From Dehalococcoidales bacterium (lineage in GTDB: Bacteria > Chloroflexota > Dehalococcoidia > Dehalococcoidales > UBA2162), in contig CP070645.1 of the NCBI GenBank assembly GCA_020354275.1, positions 1,103,923-1,110,458 on the forward strand: DNA of 6,536 nucleotides, written 5' to 3'. Below the pieces are notes generated by a model that searched no databases, was not told the origin of the DNA, and worked only from the letters and a program-made list of their open reading frames with translations. Below, in pieces: positions 1 through 5,735 of the stretch. Position 1 is the stretch's first letter. The number at the start of each line of letters is the position of its first letter. Made by a program: the position numbers and the translations under genes.

Positions 1-264
1 CCCTTCGTCCAGACGGTAGCCAGGGAAGGTGTTACCCTGGCTGAGGCGCTGGAAAATATTGACATCGGCGGGCCAAGCATGATCCGAGCTTCGGCCAAGA
101 ACTTCCCCAGTGTTATTGTCATTGTTGACCCCACCGACTACCCCTTAATCCTGGAGAAACTGAAGACAGGAGCAATCGAGCCGGACGAACGTAAACGCCT
201 GGCCCAGAAGGCGTTCCAGCATGTTGCCACCTATGATACCGCTATTTCACAGTACCTCAGATAG
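1..264 (+). CDS. purH: IMP cyclohydrolase (PurH N-terminal domain), 3' part only
   Basis: The 5' end lies outside the window; reading frame 1 is open from base 1 and gives 87 residues before a TAG stop. The product matches the end of the MGS-like IMP cyclohydrolase domain of PurH, which closes the ring of FAICAR to give IMP, the last step of de novo purine synthesis in the cytoplasm. Visible signatures are PFVQTV, then ENIDIGGPSMIRASAKN (residues 18-34), then VDPTDY and KAFQHVATYDTAISQYL at the end. The Asp of DIGG and the Lys of AKN are 12 residues apart, as are the catalytic Asp125 and Lys137 of vertebrate ATIC; the catalytic Tyr (Tyr104) would lie one residue before the window. In most bacteria this domain runs on into the AICAR transformylase domain (about 510-530 residues in all). 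Here the protein stops at the domain boundary and an unrelated gene follows 18 bp later, so the enzyme looks single-domain. The family call is firm; the full length is unseen. Confidence 0.88.
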   Translation, partial: PFVQTVAREGVTLAEALENIDIGGPSMIRASAKNFPSVIVIVDPTDYPLILEKLKTGAIEPDERKRLAQKAFQHVATYDTAISQYLR

Positions 265-271
265 ATGGAAG

Positions 272-279
272 AAGGTGAG
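272..279 (+). promoter_or_regulatory. Ribosome binding site of the nicotinamidase-NAPRTase fusion gene
   Basis: AAGGTGAG sits just before the ATG at 283 (AAGGTG ends 5 bases upstream). It supports this start and independent initiation after the stop of the preceding gene, with no separate promoter visible in the 18-bp gap. Confidence 0.6.
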
Positions 280-282
280 TAA

Positions 283-1815
283 ATGGCCAACGCGGTTTTA
301 GTGGTAGATATGCTCAGGGGTTTCCTTGAAGAAGGCTATCCCCTGTACTGCGGGGATAAGGCCCGCCGCATTATCCCCAATGTCCAGAATCTGCTGGAAA
401 GGGAAACCGCCCTGGGCTCCCGCGTATTCTTTCTCTGCGACCACCATGCCCCCGATGACGAGGAATTTGAGATGTTTCCACCGCACTGCATTGAGGGCAC
501 TCCCGAGGTTGAGGTCATCCCTGAGCTCACCGGATACAAAGGCGAAATAATACCCAAAAGACGCTTCAGCGCCTTCTTCGATACGCTACTGGCCGACAAA
601 ATGCAGCAGCTCAAACCGGAGAAGGTGGTTGTCTGCGGCGTATGCACCGACATCTGCGTACTGCACACGGTAGCGGACGCGCGTAACCGGGACTACGCGG
701 TAGAGGTGCCAACTGATTGCGTGGCCTCTTTCGATGAAATGGCACACTATTTTGCCCTGGAGCATATGGAGAAGATACTGGGAGCCAGGCTGACCAGCGT
801 CGGGACAGGCCAGGCCATACCGTCGGCTAAATTTCAACCCTCTGATGAAGTCTTATCCGGGGAGACAGCCGATATCTACTTTGCCCGGACCATCGATATA
901 CTGCGCCAGGAGTCTATCAATCCGATGGCCACTATGGAGGTTTTCACCAGTCGAGATGGGCTGCTCTGCGGAATTGAAGAGGTCAAGGCCCTGCTGGACA
1001 GAGTGCTGCCCGCAGACAGCCGCGAGGTATGGGCCCTGGACGAGGGTGAGGAAATCCACCGGAAGGAAGTGGTCTTACGTATAACAGCCCCCTACCAGAG
1101 CTACGGGCTTTACGAGACAGCCATTGCTGGTATCCTGGCCCACTGCAGCGGGTGGGCAACCGCGGCCAGGGAGTGCGTACAGGCTGCCCGTGGCATTCCC
1201 GTCATCAGCTTCGGCGCCCGCCATGTATACCCCAGCGTTGCCGGTATTATGGACTATGCCGCCATCATCGGCGGTTGCGCCGGCTGTTCCAGCCAGTCCG
1301 GTGCCAGGCTGAGTAACACAGAACCAAAAGGCACCATCCCCCACGCCCTGATAATAGCCATGGGAGACACCGTGAAAGCCTCTCTGGCCTTCGATAAATA
1401 CATGCCCCCGGAAGTACCCCGCATATCCCTGATTGACACCTTTAAGGACGAGGCGGAGGAGAGCCTGCTTGTAGCCCAGGCACTGGGCGATAAGTTACAG
1501 AGCGTGCGTCTGGATACCCCGGCCGAGCGCGGCGGGGTCACCCCCGACCTGGTCAAAGAGGTCAGGGCCAGACTTGACCTGGCCGGTTTCGATAAGGTGG
1601 GTATCTTTGTCAGCGGGGGACTTGACCCGGAGCGCATCACCCGTTTTATCGAGAGCGGTGCCCCGGTTGACGGCTTCGGCGTCGGCAGCTACATCAGCGG
1701 AGCCAGGCCAATCGACTTCACCGCCGACCTGCATGAAATAGACGGTAAACCGATGGCCAAACGGGGCAGAATCCCGGGCATCACCGCCAACCCCAGATTA
1801 AAGCGTATTCTGTAA
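283..1815 (+). CDS. Fused nicotinamidase-like hydrolase and nicotinate phosphoribosyltransferase
   Basis: 510 residues with two catalytic domains. Residues 1-172 are an isochorismatase/nicotinamidase-fold cysteine hydrolase. The apparent triad is Asp9 (VVDM), Lys92 (IPKRRFSAF) and Cys125 (CGVCTDICV), with likely metal ligands Asp53, His55 and His68 (FPPHCIEGT). After a linker (about 173-195), residues 196-510 match the archaeal-type nicotinate phosphoribosyltransferase: ADIYFARTIDIL (196-207), MEVFTSRDG, FGARHVYPSVAGIMDYAAIIGG (310-331), GTIPHALIIAMGDT (350-363), VSGGLDPERI (443-452) and FGVGSYISG (465-473). Together they would deaminate nicotinamide to nicotinate and join it to PRPP, giving nicotinate mononucleotide for NAD salvage in the cytoplasm. 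The ATG at 283 has a purine-rich ribosome site (AAGGTGAG, 272-279). The gene follows the IMP cyclohydrolase by 18 bp and is probably co-transcribed. An oddity is Tyr316 where related enzymes, as I recall, usually have His in a HP motif. The hydrolase could act on another amide, but the fused domain argues for nicotinamide. Confidence 0.85.
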   Translation: MANAVLVVDMLRGFLEEGYPLYCGDKARRIIPNVQNLLERETALGSRVFFLCDHHAPDDEEFEMFPPHCIEGTPEVEVIPELTGYKGEIIPKRRFSAFFDTLLADKMQQLKPEKVVVCGVCTDICVLHTVADARNRDYAVEVPTDCVASFDEMAHYFALEHMEKILGARLTSVGTGQAIPSAKFQPSDEVLSGETADIYFARTIDILRQESINPMATMEVFTSRDGLLCGIEEVKALLDRVLPADSREVWALDEGEEIHRKEVVLRITAPYQSYGLYETAIAGILAHCSGWATAARECVQAARGIPVISFGARHVYPSVAGIMDYAAIIGGCAGCSSQSGARLSNTEPKGTIPHALIIAMGDTVKASLAFDKYMPPEVPRISLIDTFKDEAEESLLVAQALGDKLQSVRLDTPAERGGVTPDLVKEVRARLDLAGFDKVGIFVSGGLDPERITRFIESGAPVDGFGVGSYISGARPIDFTADLHEIDGKPMAKRGRIPGITANPRLKRIL

Positions 1816-1865
1816 TTGCAAAATGCGACCGCTATATCAACTTCAAACCGGCAATAGAATATACC

Positions 1866-2666
1866 CTATCTGGTTAGAGCCCCGCCATCCAGGACAAAGG
1901 TCTGCCCGGTAACGAAGCTGGAGGCATCGGATGCCAGATAGATCATACCGCCCACCATTTCATCGGGCTCGGCAACACGGCCCGTCGGTCCCCGAGGAGA
2001 AGTCCTGACTGCCGGCTGTTCCTCCTGGGGAGCAGCCTCACGGGACTGAAAGCCGGGGAGAGATTCCAGAAGACGGGTGCGGACGCCACCCGGAGCGATG
2101 GCATTGACCCTGATGTTATACTGGCCCAGTTCCCGGGCCATAACCATGGTCACCATAACCACGGCTGCCTTGCTTATGGAATAGGCGCCGACATTTACCT
2201 GCGGTTTGAAGGCATCCACCGAGGCAACATTGATTATCTTGCCCCCGCCGTGTTCCTTCATCACCCTGGCCACACCCTGACTGAGAAAGAAAAGCCCCTT
2301 CAGATTGAGGTTCATGACAGCATCCCAGGCCCTTTCTTCCAGGTCAATAGCCGGGGTATATACCGGATTGGTACCGGCATTATTGACCAGTATATCAATC
2401 TGACCGAACTCGTCCACCACCGTTTTTACCAGGTTCTCTATCTGGTCAAGCCGTCCGACATGGGTGGCCACTGCCAGCGACCTCCTGCCCAGGCCTTTTA
2501 TTTCATCAGCCACCAACTCCAGATCCGGTAGCTTGCGGCTGGTAACAACCACATCAGCACCCGCATTAGCAAACCCCAACGCCGTTGCCTTTCCTATACC
2601 CCGGCTGCCACCGGTTACCAGAGCTACTTTCCCCTCAAGCGAAAAACGAGAAAGATCCATTATCAT
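1866..2666 (-). CDS. Classical short-chain dehydrogenase/reductase (SDR), substrate unknown
   Basis: 266 residues, the usual SDR length, soluble and with no signal peptide. It has a Rossmann nucleotide-binding turn TGGSRGIG (18-25), NNAG (95-98), a catalytic Asn in NLNLKG (about 119-121), and the triad Ser149, Tyr162 and Lys166 (YSISK). PGG follows at 192-194 and the family's typical C-terminal VTGQTFVLDGG at 252-262. Arg44 after the second strand (TSRK) points to NADP(H) rather than NAD(H), an inference from family rules. The closest style is FabG or gluconate/glucose dehydrogenase-like SDRs, but the substrate cannot be read from sequence. The loop at 205-228, rich in Glu, Gln, Pro and Arg, is the variable substrate lid. 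Two starts are possible: ATG at 2666, or ATG at 2660 two codons later; the AAGGAAAGGAAGG stretch upstream suits either. The gene lies downstream of the kinase on the same strand but 191 bp away, with its own likely promoter, and converges with the NAD-salvage gene. Confidence 0.88.
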   Translation of the reverse strand: MIMDLSRFSLEGKVALVTGGSRGIGKATALGFANAGADVVVTSRKLPDLELVADEIKGLGRRSLAVATHVGRLDQIENLVKTVVDEFGQIDILVNNAGTNPVYTPAIDLEERAWDAVMNLNLKGLFFLSQGVARVMKEHGGGKIINVASVDAFKPQVNVGAYSISKAAVVMVTMVMARELGQYNIRVNAIAPGGVRTRLLESLPGFQSREAAPQEEQPAVRTSPRGPTGRVAEPDEMVGGMIYLASDASSFVTGQTFVLDGGALTR

Positions 2667-2692
2667 ACCTTCCTTTCCTTAATTCTGCGTTA

Positions 2693-2701
2693 ATTATAAC
2701 A
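2693..2701 (-). promoter_or_regulatory. Extended -10 promoter of the SDR gene
   Basis: On the - strand this reads TGTTATAAT: a perfect TATAAT (2693-2698) preceded by the TGn extension. No good -35 box is present at 16-18 bp upstream (GAGTAG at 17 bp), which fits an extended -10 promoter. Transcription would begin near 2686, leaving a leader of about 20 bases with the AAGGAAAGGAAGG ribosome site. It suggests the SDR can be expressed apart from the kinase-aldolase operon. Confidence 0.55.
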
Positions 2702-2857
2702 CACCAACCAGCAGACTACTCGATAGAAATGGGGCTGACCATATGCCAGCCAAGAATGGAGATGGTCAAAAGTACAGGAACCGGTAAGAACAATGATTGG
2801 AACTATTTTGCTGGTGGGTTGGGGTACTAAAACAGATTCAACGGCAAGGGAATTGCT

Positions 2858-3835
2858 TTAATTTGCCAGGTTATCAGCAGGAAAGGCTTTTGACCTCCCT
2901 TTCACCGGCATTTCCCAGATTTTAATCTGCGGTAACAGGTCTTCCACATCCTGACGGTGGCACAGTTCAGTACCGCGTGTCAGTACCGTAGCCGTACCCA
3001 TCGCTACCGCCAGTTGACAGGCATCTCTCAAAGGCTCCCCATAGGCTAGCTTCAAAGCCAGTCCGGCTATAGTGCAATCGCCAGCTCCTACCGTACTGCG
3101 TACTTTCACCGATGGTGGGACAGCTTTTATCAGGCACTTACCGGTAGCGGCGATGATTCCATCTTCACCCCTGGAAATGACCACAATCTCAATACCGGTA
3201 GCTACCAGCTCCAGGGCTGCTTCGATAATCGCCTCCTCTGTAGTCAACTCTCTCCCCAGTATTTCCTCGGTCTCGCTGACATTAGGTTTTATGAGGTAAG
3301 GCTTTGCCTGTAAACCCCTCTTCAAACTCTCCCCGGCAGAATCAAGTATGGTCCTCACCCCGAATTCTCTGGCCTGGTTAATTACACCATAATAGACCCC
3401 CACCTGAATACCGGGCGGGATACTGCCCCCGATAGCCAGCATATCCGGGCTGGGGCGGATTTGCCTCATCTTTTTAGTAAACCTTTCCAGTTCCCTCCTC
3501 GTAATATGGGGGCCGGGGGCATCGATTCTCGTTTGCTGGCGGTTCTTAGTATCATTAATGATAAAGTTTATGCGGGTCTCCTGCTTGACAGGTGTGAAGT
3601 TAAATAGGACTCCTTCTTCATCGAGCAAAATCTCGACAACCCTGCCGTTGGTACCGCCGATAAACCCGTAGGCAATGCTGACACCGCGCATTTCATGGAT
3701 TGCCCGGGATACATCGATGCCCTTACCACCTGGATAACGCCGCAACCTGACCCAGCGGTTAGCTTCTTCCACCTTCAACCCGTTTACCGTAATATGTTGA
3801 TCTACAGAAGGATTAAGTGTAATTGTTGCAATCAC
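2858..3835 (-). CDS. PfkB-family sugar-phosphate kinase, 1-phosphofructokinase/tagatose-6-phosphate kinase type
   Basis: 325 residues, near the roughly 310 typical of FruK/LacC. The N-terminus IATITLNPSVDQH (2-14) is diagnostic of the group, with Asp12 in the sugar-binding site. Signature 1 is PGGKGIDVSRAI (35-46), then GGSIPPG (136-142), KPNVSETEE (183-191) and TVGAGDCTIAG (248-258), where Asp253 is the expected catalytic base. Cys254 stands where Ser is common. The enzyme would use ATP to phosphorylate a ketose monophosphate (fructose-1-phosphate, tagatose-6-phosphate or an analogue such as a sulfo-sugar) to a bisphosphate-type product in the cytoplasm. It starts with GTG at 3835, behind GGAGAAGG (3839-3846), 15 bp after the aldolase stop, so the two are almost certainly one transcript and act in sequence. 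The last 20-25 residues are a non-conserved tail. The family is secure; choosing between LacC, FruK and YihV-like substrates is not possible from the sequence. Confidence 0.85.
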   Translation of the reverse strand: MIATITLNPSVDQHITVNGLKVEEANRWVRLRRYPGGKGIDVSRAIHEMRGVSIAYGFIGGTNGRVVEILLDEEGVLFNFTPVKQETRINFIINDTKNRQQTRIDAPGPHITRRELERFTKKMRQIRPSPDMLAIGGSIPPGIQVGVYYGVINQAREFGVRTILDSAGESLKRGLQAKPYLIKPNVSETEEILGRELTTEEAIIEAALELVATGIEIVVISRGEDGIIAATGKCLIKAVPPSVKVRSTVGAGDCTIAGLALKLAYGEPLRDACQLAVAMGTATVLTRGTELCHRQDVEDLLPQIKIWEMPVKGRSKAFPADNLAN

Positions 3836-3838
3836 TTG

Positions 3839-3846
3839 CCTTCTCC
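3839..3846 (-). promoter_or_regulatory. Ribosome binding site deciding the GTG start of the kinase
   Basis: On the - strand GGAGAAGG lies 3 bases before GTG at 3835 (its GGAG core is 7 bases away). It fixes the rare GTG start, which also yields the N-terminus expected of FruK/LacC proteins. Confidence 0.6.
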
Positions 3847-3850
3847 GATC

Positions 3851-4846
3851 TTAATAATCCTGGTACCATCCTTCCGGTACATCGGCCAGCCTGTCCATAT
3901 TCAGCCCCATTTTTTTATACCAGGGTACAGCATACTTACTGGCTACCTCTGTCAATTTCTTCATTCTGTCGACCCCCACCGTCGAGAGGTAGCGCATCCT
4001 CTCCCGCTTATCCTCGATAAACATTGCTTCCTGCCAGATAGCCCGACCACCCAGAAAGCCTGAAGCTCCACCCCGGCAGGCGATTTCCGCTTGATGGTAA
4101 AAGACCTCAAAATCCACCCCGGCGCTAAGGATAACCCACGGGACACGTGAGGCGTTATCCAACCAGCGACAGACCTCGATCAATTCACCCTCGTCCTTCT
4201 TAAAGCGTAAATCAGAAGGAAACTCGGCTTTCAATATTTCCATTGGTAAGGCGGTGATTTCTCTTGCCATTTGAATCACCATCTGTTCCCTGAGACCGGC
4301 AGATCCCTGGGGATCGTTTATTTCATCGCCCAGGGGATAGTAGAGTGGTTCTACCAAAAAGGGAATGTCAGCAGTTATACATTCGCTGGCGACTGCATTA
4401 ACCGTACCCAATTGCTTAGCGGCTAACTCGGGTAAATCAGGACGGTAATAGACCAGGATCTTAACCGCCGAAGCACCCATTCGCTTTATCTTAACTACAC
4501 TCCAGCCATTGAGCAACTCGGTCAAACGGCCTTCTTCTTCGTTACGGTAACCGGAAGCTTCAATACTTACCAGAAGCCCGGTACTCCTGGGTAAAACACC
4601 ATGGCTGATACATTGAGCAGCACCGAATACCGGGTCCAGTAATATGGCACTTGCATACTCGGCTAAAACAGAGCAGAGTTCGACTTTACGCTCGACCATT
4701 TCATCGTAATCAACTTCACCCGGGCAGTCCTCGTCAATCATGCTACGTAATGAACCACGGTGGTCCATAGCGCACATCGCCAGGATGCCATCATTATTGG
4801 CAATCTGCATTAGGCCCCTGATTTTGCCGGTGGTCAAGCTTTTCAC
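3851..4846 (-). CDS. Class I ketose-bisphosphate aldolase, tagatose-1,6-bisphosphate aldolase (LacD/YihT) family
   Basis: 331 residues, matching LacD (about 325) better than the shorter YihT. The family cleaves a ketose 1,6-bisphosphate, or a 6-deoxy-6-sulfofructose-1-phosphate in YihT, into dihydroxyacetone phosphate and an aldehyde by a Schiff-base mechanism without metal. The expected Schiff-base lysine is Lys206 in MEILKAEFP (202-210), equivalent to Lys205 of streptococcal LacD. Other family landmarks are AMDHRGSL (26-33, Asp28), AVKILVYY (127-134, Lys129), FLVEP (163-167, Glu166), ILSAGVDFEVF (239-249) and the phosphate-binding GASGFLGGRAIWQ (260-272). The start is GTG at 4846 behind GGGAG; an ATG overlapping it reads straight into TGA. 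It is the first gene of a - strand operon with the PfkB kinase. A promoter overlapped by an inverted repeat lies just upstream, suggesting control by a repressor. No galactose or tagatose isomerase or PTS gene is in view, so the true substrate is open. Confidence 0.85.
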   Translation of the reverse strand: MKSLTTGKIRGLMQIANNDGILAMCAMDHRGSLRSMIDEDCPGEVDYDEMVERKVELCSVLAEYASAILLDPVFGAAQCISHGVLPRSTGLLVSIEASGYRNEEEGRLTELLNGWSVVKIKRMGASAVKILVYYRPDLPELAAKQLGTVNAVASECITADIPFLVEPLYYPLGDEINDPQGSAGLREQMVIQMAREITALPMEILKAEFPSDLRFKKDEGELIEVCRWLDNASRVPWVILSAGVDFEVFYHQAEIACRGGASGFLGGRAIWQEAMFIEDKRERMRYLSTVGVDRMKKLTEVASKYAVPWYKKMGLNMDRLADVPEGWYQDY

Positions 4847-4851
4847 ATCTA

Positions 4852-4856
4852 CTCCC
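4852..4856 (-). promoter_or_regulatory. Ribosome binding site deciding the GTG start of the aldolase
   Basis: GGGAG on the - strand, 5 bases before GTG at 4846. The nearby ATG codons (4848 and 4860) are in frames that stop at once or within three codons, so GTG is the only sensible start. Confidence 0.6.
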
Positions 4857-4886
4857 GCATATTTCTATTATTGGTTATGAGTTAAC

Positions 4887-4912
4887 ATTATGGTACAAAA
4901 GGAAACCATAAT
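4887..4912. repeat. Perfect 8-bp inverted repeat over the aldolase promoter (candidate operator)
   Basis: Arms ATTATGGT (4887-4894) and ACCATAAT (4905-4912) are exact reverse complements separated by 10 bp (ACAAAAGGAA). Half-site centres are 18 bp apart, under two helical turns, which suits a dimeric regulator. The arms hold the -10 and most of the -35 of the - strand promoter, so a bound protein would block RNA polymerase. No regulator gene lies in the window. It is not a transcription terminator: the arms are A/T-rich with a long loop and sit upstream of both genes. Confidence 0.5.
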
Positions 4913-4915
4913 CAA
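4887..4915 (-). promoter_or_regulatory. Sigma-70-type promoter of the aldolase-kinase operon
   Basis: On the - strand a -35 box TTGATT (4910-4915) is separated by 17 bp from a -10 box CATAAT (4887-4892). They match the consensus at 4 of 6 and 5 of 6 bases, with ideal spacing. Transcription would start near 4880, giving a leader of about 34 bases before the GTG. The promoter is almost exactly covered by an inverted repeat. Confidence 0.6.
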
Positions 4916-4970
4916 GTCCCCGTCATCTACCTTATCCAACCAACATTAAAAGAACACCATGCCCGCAACC

Positions 4971-4980
4971 ACTAGCTAGT
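4971..4980. repeat. 10-bp perfect palindrome ACTAGCTAGT
   Basis: A fully symmetric 10-mer containing two CTAG tetramers, a tetramer that is rare in many bacterial genomes. It sits 29 bp upstream of the proposed -35 box of the acyltransferase gene. It could be a regulator half of the divergent intergenic region or simply chance; only the symmetry is seen. Confidence 0.3.
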
Positions 4981-5009
4981 TAAATTCAAAAGGACTACAC
5001 CAACAGTGT

Positions 5010-5039
5010 TTGTCTTTCTTAGCAACGATAGGCTATTAT
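5010..5039 (+). promoter_or_regulatory. Candidate promoter of the plsC-ispH operon
   Basis: A -35-like TTGTCT (5010-5015, 4 of 6 consensus bases) and a -10-like TATTAT (5034-5039, 5 of 6) are spaced by 18 bp. Transcription would begin near 5046, about 33 bases before the ATG at 5079. This fits the ATG rather than a TTG at 5010, which would lie upstream of the transcript. Confidence 0.45.
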
Positions 5040-5069
5040 AGTTGGCGGTTGCCAGTCATATCTCAGACC

Positions 5070-5074
5070 AGGGG
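5070..5074 (+). promoter_or_regulatory. Ribosome binding site deciding the ATG start of plsC
   Basis: AGGGG lies 4 bases before ATG 5079. The alternative TTG at 5010 has its nearest AGGA about 16 bases away, which is too far, so the shorter protein is preferred. Confidence 0.45.
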
Positions 5075-5078
5075 TTAT

Positions 5079-5735
5079 ATGGTGCGCTGGTTTTATTACG
5101 TCGGCCGCATTATAGTAAGGATATTACTGATCTTATTTACCCGTTGGCAGGTAAAAGGACGGGATAATATTCCCGGTCAGGGCCCCTTACTTGTCATCGT
5201 TAATCATCTTAACCTGGCTGATCCGCCAATACTGGCGGTCAGCCTCAACCGGAAAGCGATGTTTATGGCCAAGGAGGAGCTATTCCGCTCAAGGCTTTCC
5301 CGCTATTTTATCAGTGGCTTCGGTGCCTTCCCGGTGCACCGTGGGCAACTGGACAGGGCAGCAATTCGACAGGCAGAGAGAGTGTTATCCGAAAGTCTGG
5401 TTCTAATCATGTTCCCCGAAGCAACCAGGAGCCGGAATGCCCAGCTGCAGACCGCCTTCAACGGCGCAGCACTAATAGCTTTACGCTGCAGTGTCCCTAT
5501 TCTTCCGATAGCTGTTAGCGGCACGGAAAGGATTAAGGGGGTGGGCTGGTTACTACGGCGCCCCCGGATCACCATCAATATTGGTAATACTTTTAACCTG
5601 CCAGCGGGTAATGAGAAATCAACCAAGGAAAAACTGCCTGAATTGACCACCTTTATGATGTCACATATTGCCGCACTCCTCCCCTCGGAGTACCGGGGGG
5701 AATATACTGAAACAGGGAAAACCAAATGCCACTAA
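5079..5735 (+). CDS. plsC: 1-acyl-sn-glycerol-3-phosphate acyltransferase (PlsC family)
   Basis: 218 residues from ATG 5079; the frame is open further up and could start at TTG 5010 (241 residues). It would acylate lysophosphatidic acid to phosphatidic acid at the inner face of the membrane, in phospholipid synthesis. An N-terminal hydrophobic stretch (about 4-21, WFYYVGRIIVRILLILF) serves as a membrane anchor. The acyltransferase motifs follow in order: NHLNLAD (42-48) with the HX4D pair His43/Asp48, then GAFPVHRGQLD (82-92), FPEATRS (112-118) and VPILPIAVSGTE (139-150). Motif III reads FPEATRS where FPEGTRS is usual, a conservative Gly to Ala change; the catalytic and binding residues are otherwise present. 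It overlaps the ispH start by 10 bp, so the two are translationally coupled; plsC next to ispH (often with cmk) is a common arrangement in Clostridia and relatives. The upstream cmk is absent here, replaced by a divergent sugar operon. Acyl donor and exact acceptor are not readable. Confidence 0.85.
   Translation: MVRWFYYVGRIIVRILLILFTRWQVKGRDNIPGQGPLLVIVNHLNLADPPILAVSLNRKAMFMAKEELFRSRLSRYFISGFGAFPVHRGQLDRAAIRQAERVLSESLVLIMFPEATRSRNAQLQTAFNGAALIALRCSVPILPIAVSGTERIKGVGWLLRRPRITINIGNTFNLPAGNEKSTKEKLPELTTFMMSHIAALLPSEYRGEYTETGKTKCH

Noticed and set aside
265..282. Five-codon ATG...TAA reading frame between the IMP cyclohydrolase and the fusion gene
   Set aside because: It overlaps the ribosome site of the next gene and is too short to support; probably chance.
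1254..1640. 128-residue antisense frame inside the NAPRTase domain
   Set aside because: Ser/Pro/Ala-rich shadow of a clearly coding opposite strand with no recognisable motif.
1816..1865. Convergent gap searched for a bidirectional terminator
   Set aside because: No stable G/C-rich hairpin or T-tract could be found in the 50 bp.
2679..2695. Direct repeat TTAATT, 11 bp apart, just downstream of the SDR -10
   Set aside because: Short and A/T-only; expected by chance in a promoter-leader region.
2733..2751. GGCTG...CAGCC inverted repeat between kinase and SDR, considered as a terminator
   Set aside because: The stem is only 5 bp with a 9-base loop, and no T-run follows on either strand.
2585..2830. 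81-residue + strand frame covering the SDR start and the gap upstream
   Set aside because: It runs antisense through the SDR N-terminus and promoter, with no motif and no convincing ribosome site.
3695..4063. 122-residue + strand frame spanning the kinase-aldolase junction
   Set aside because: Antisense to two well-supported genes; composition typical of a shadow frame.
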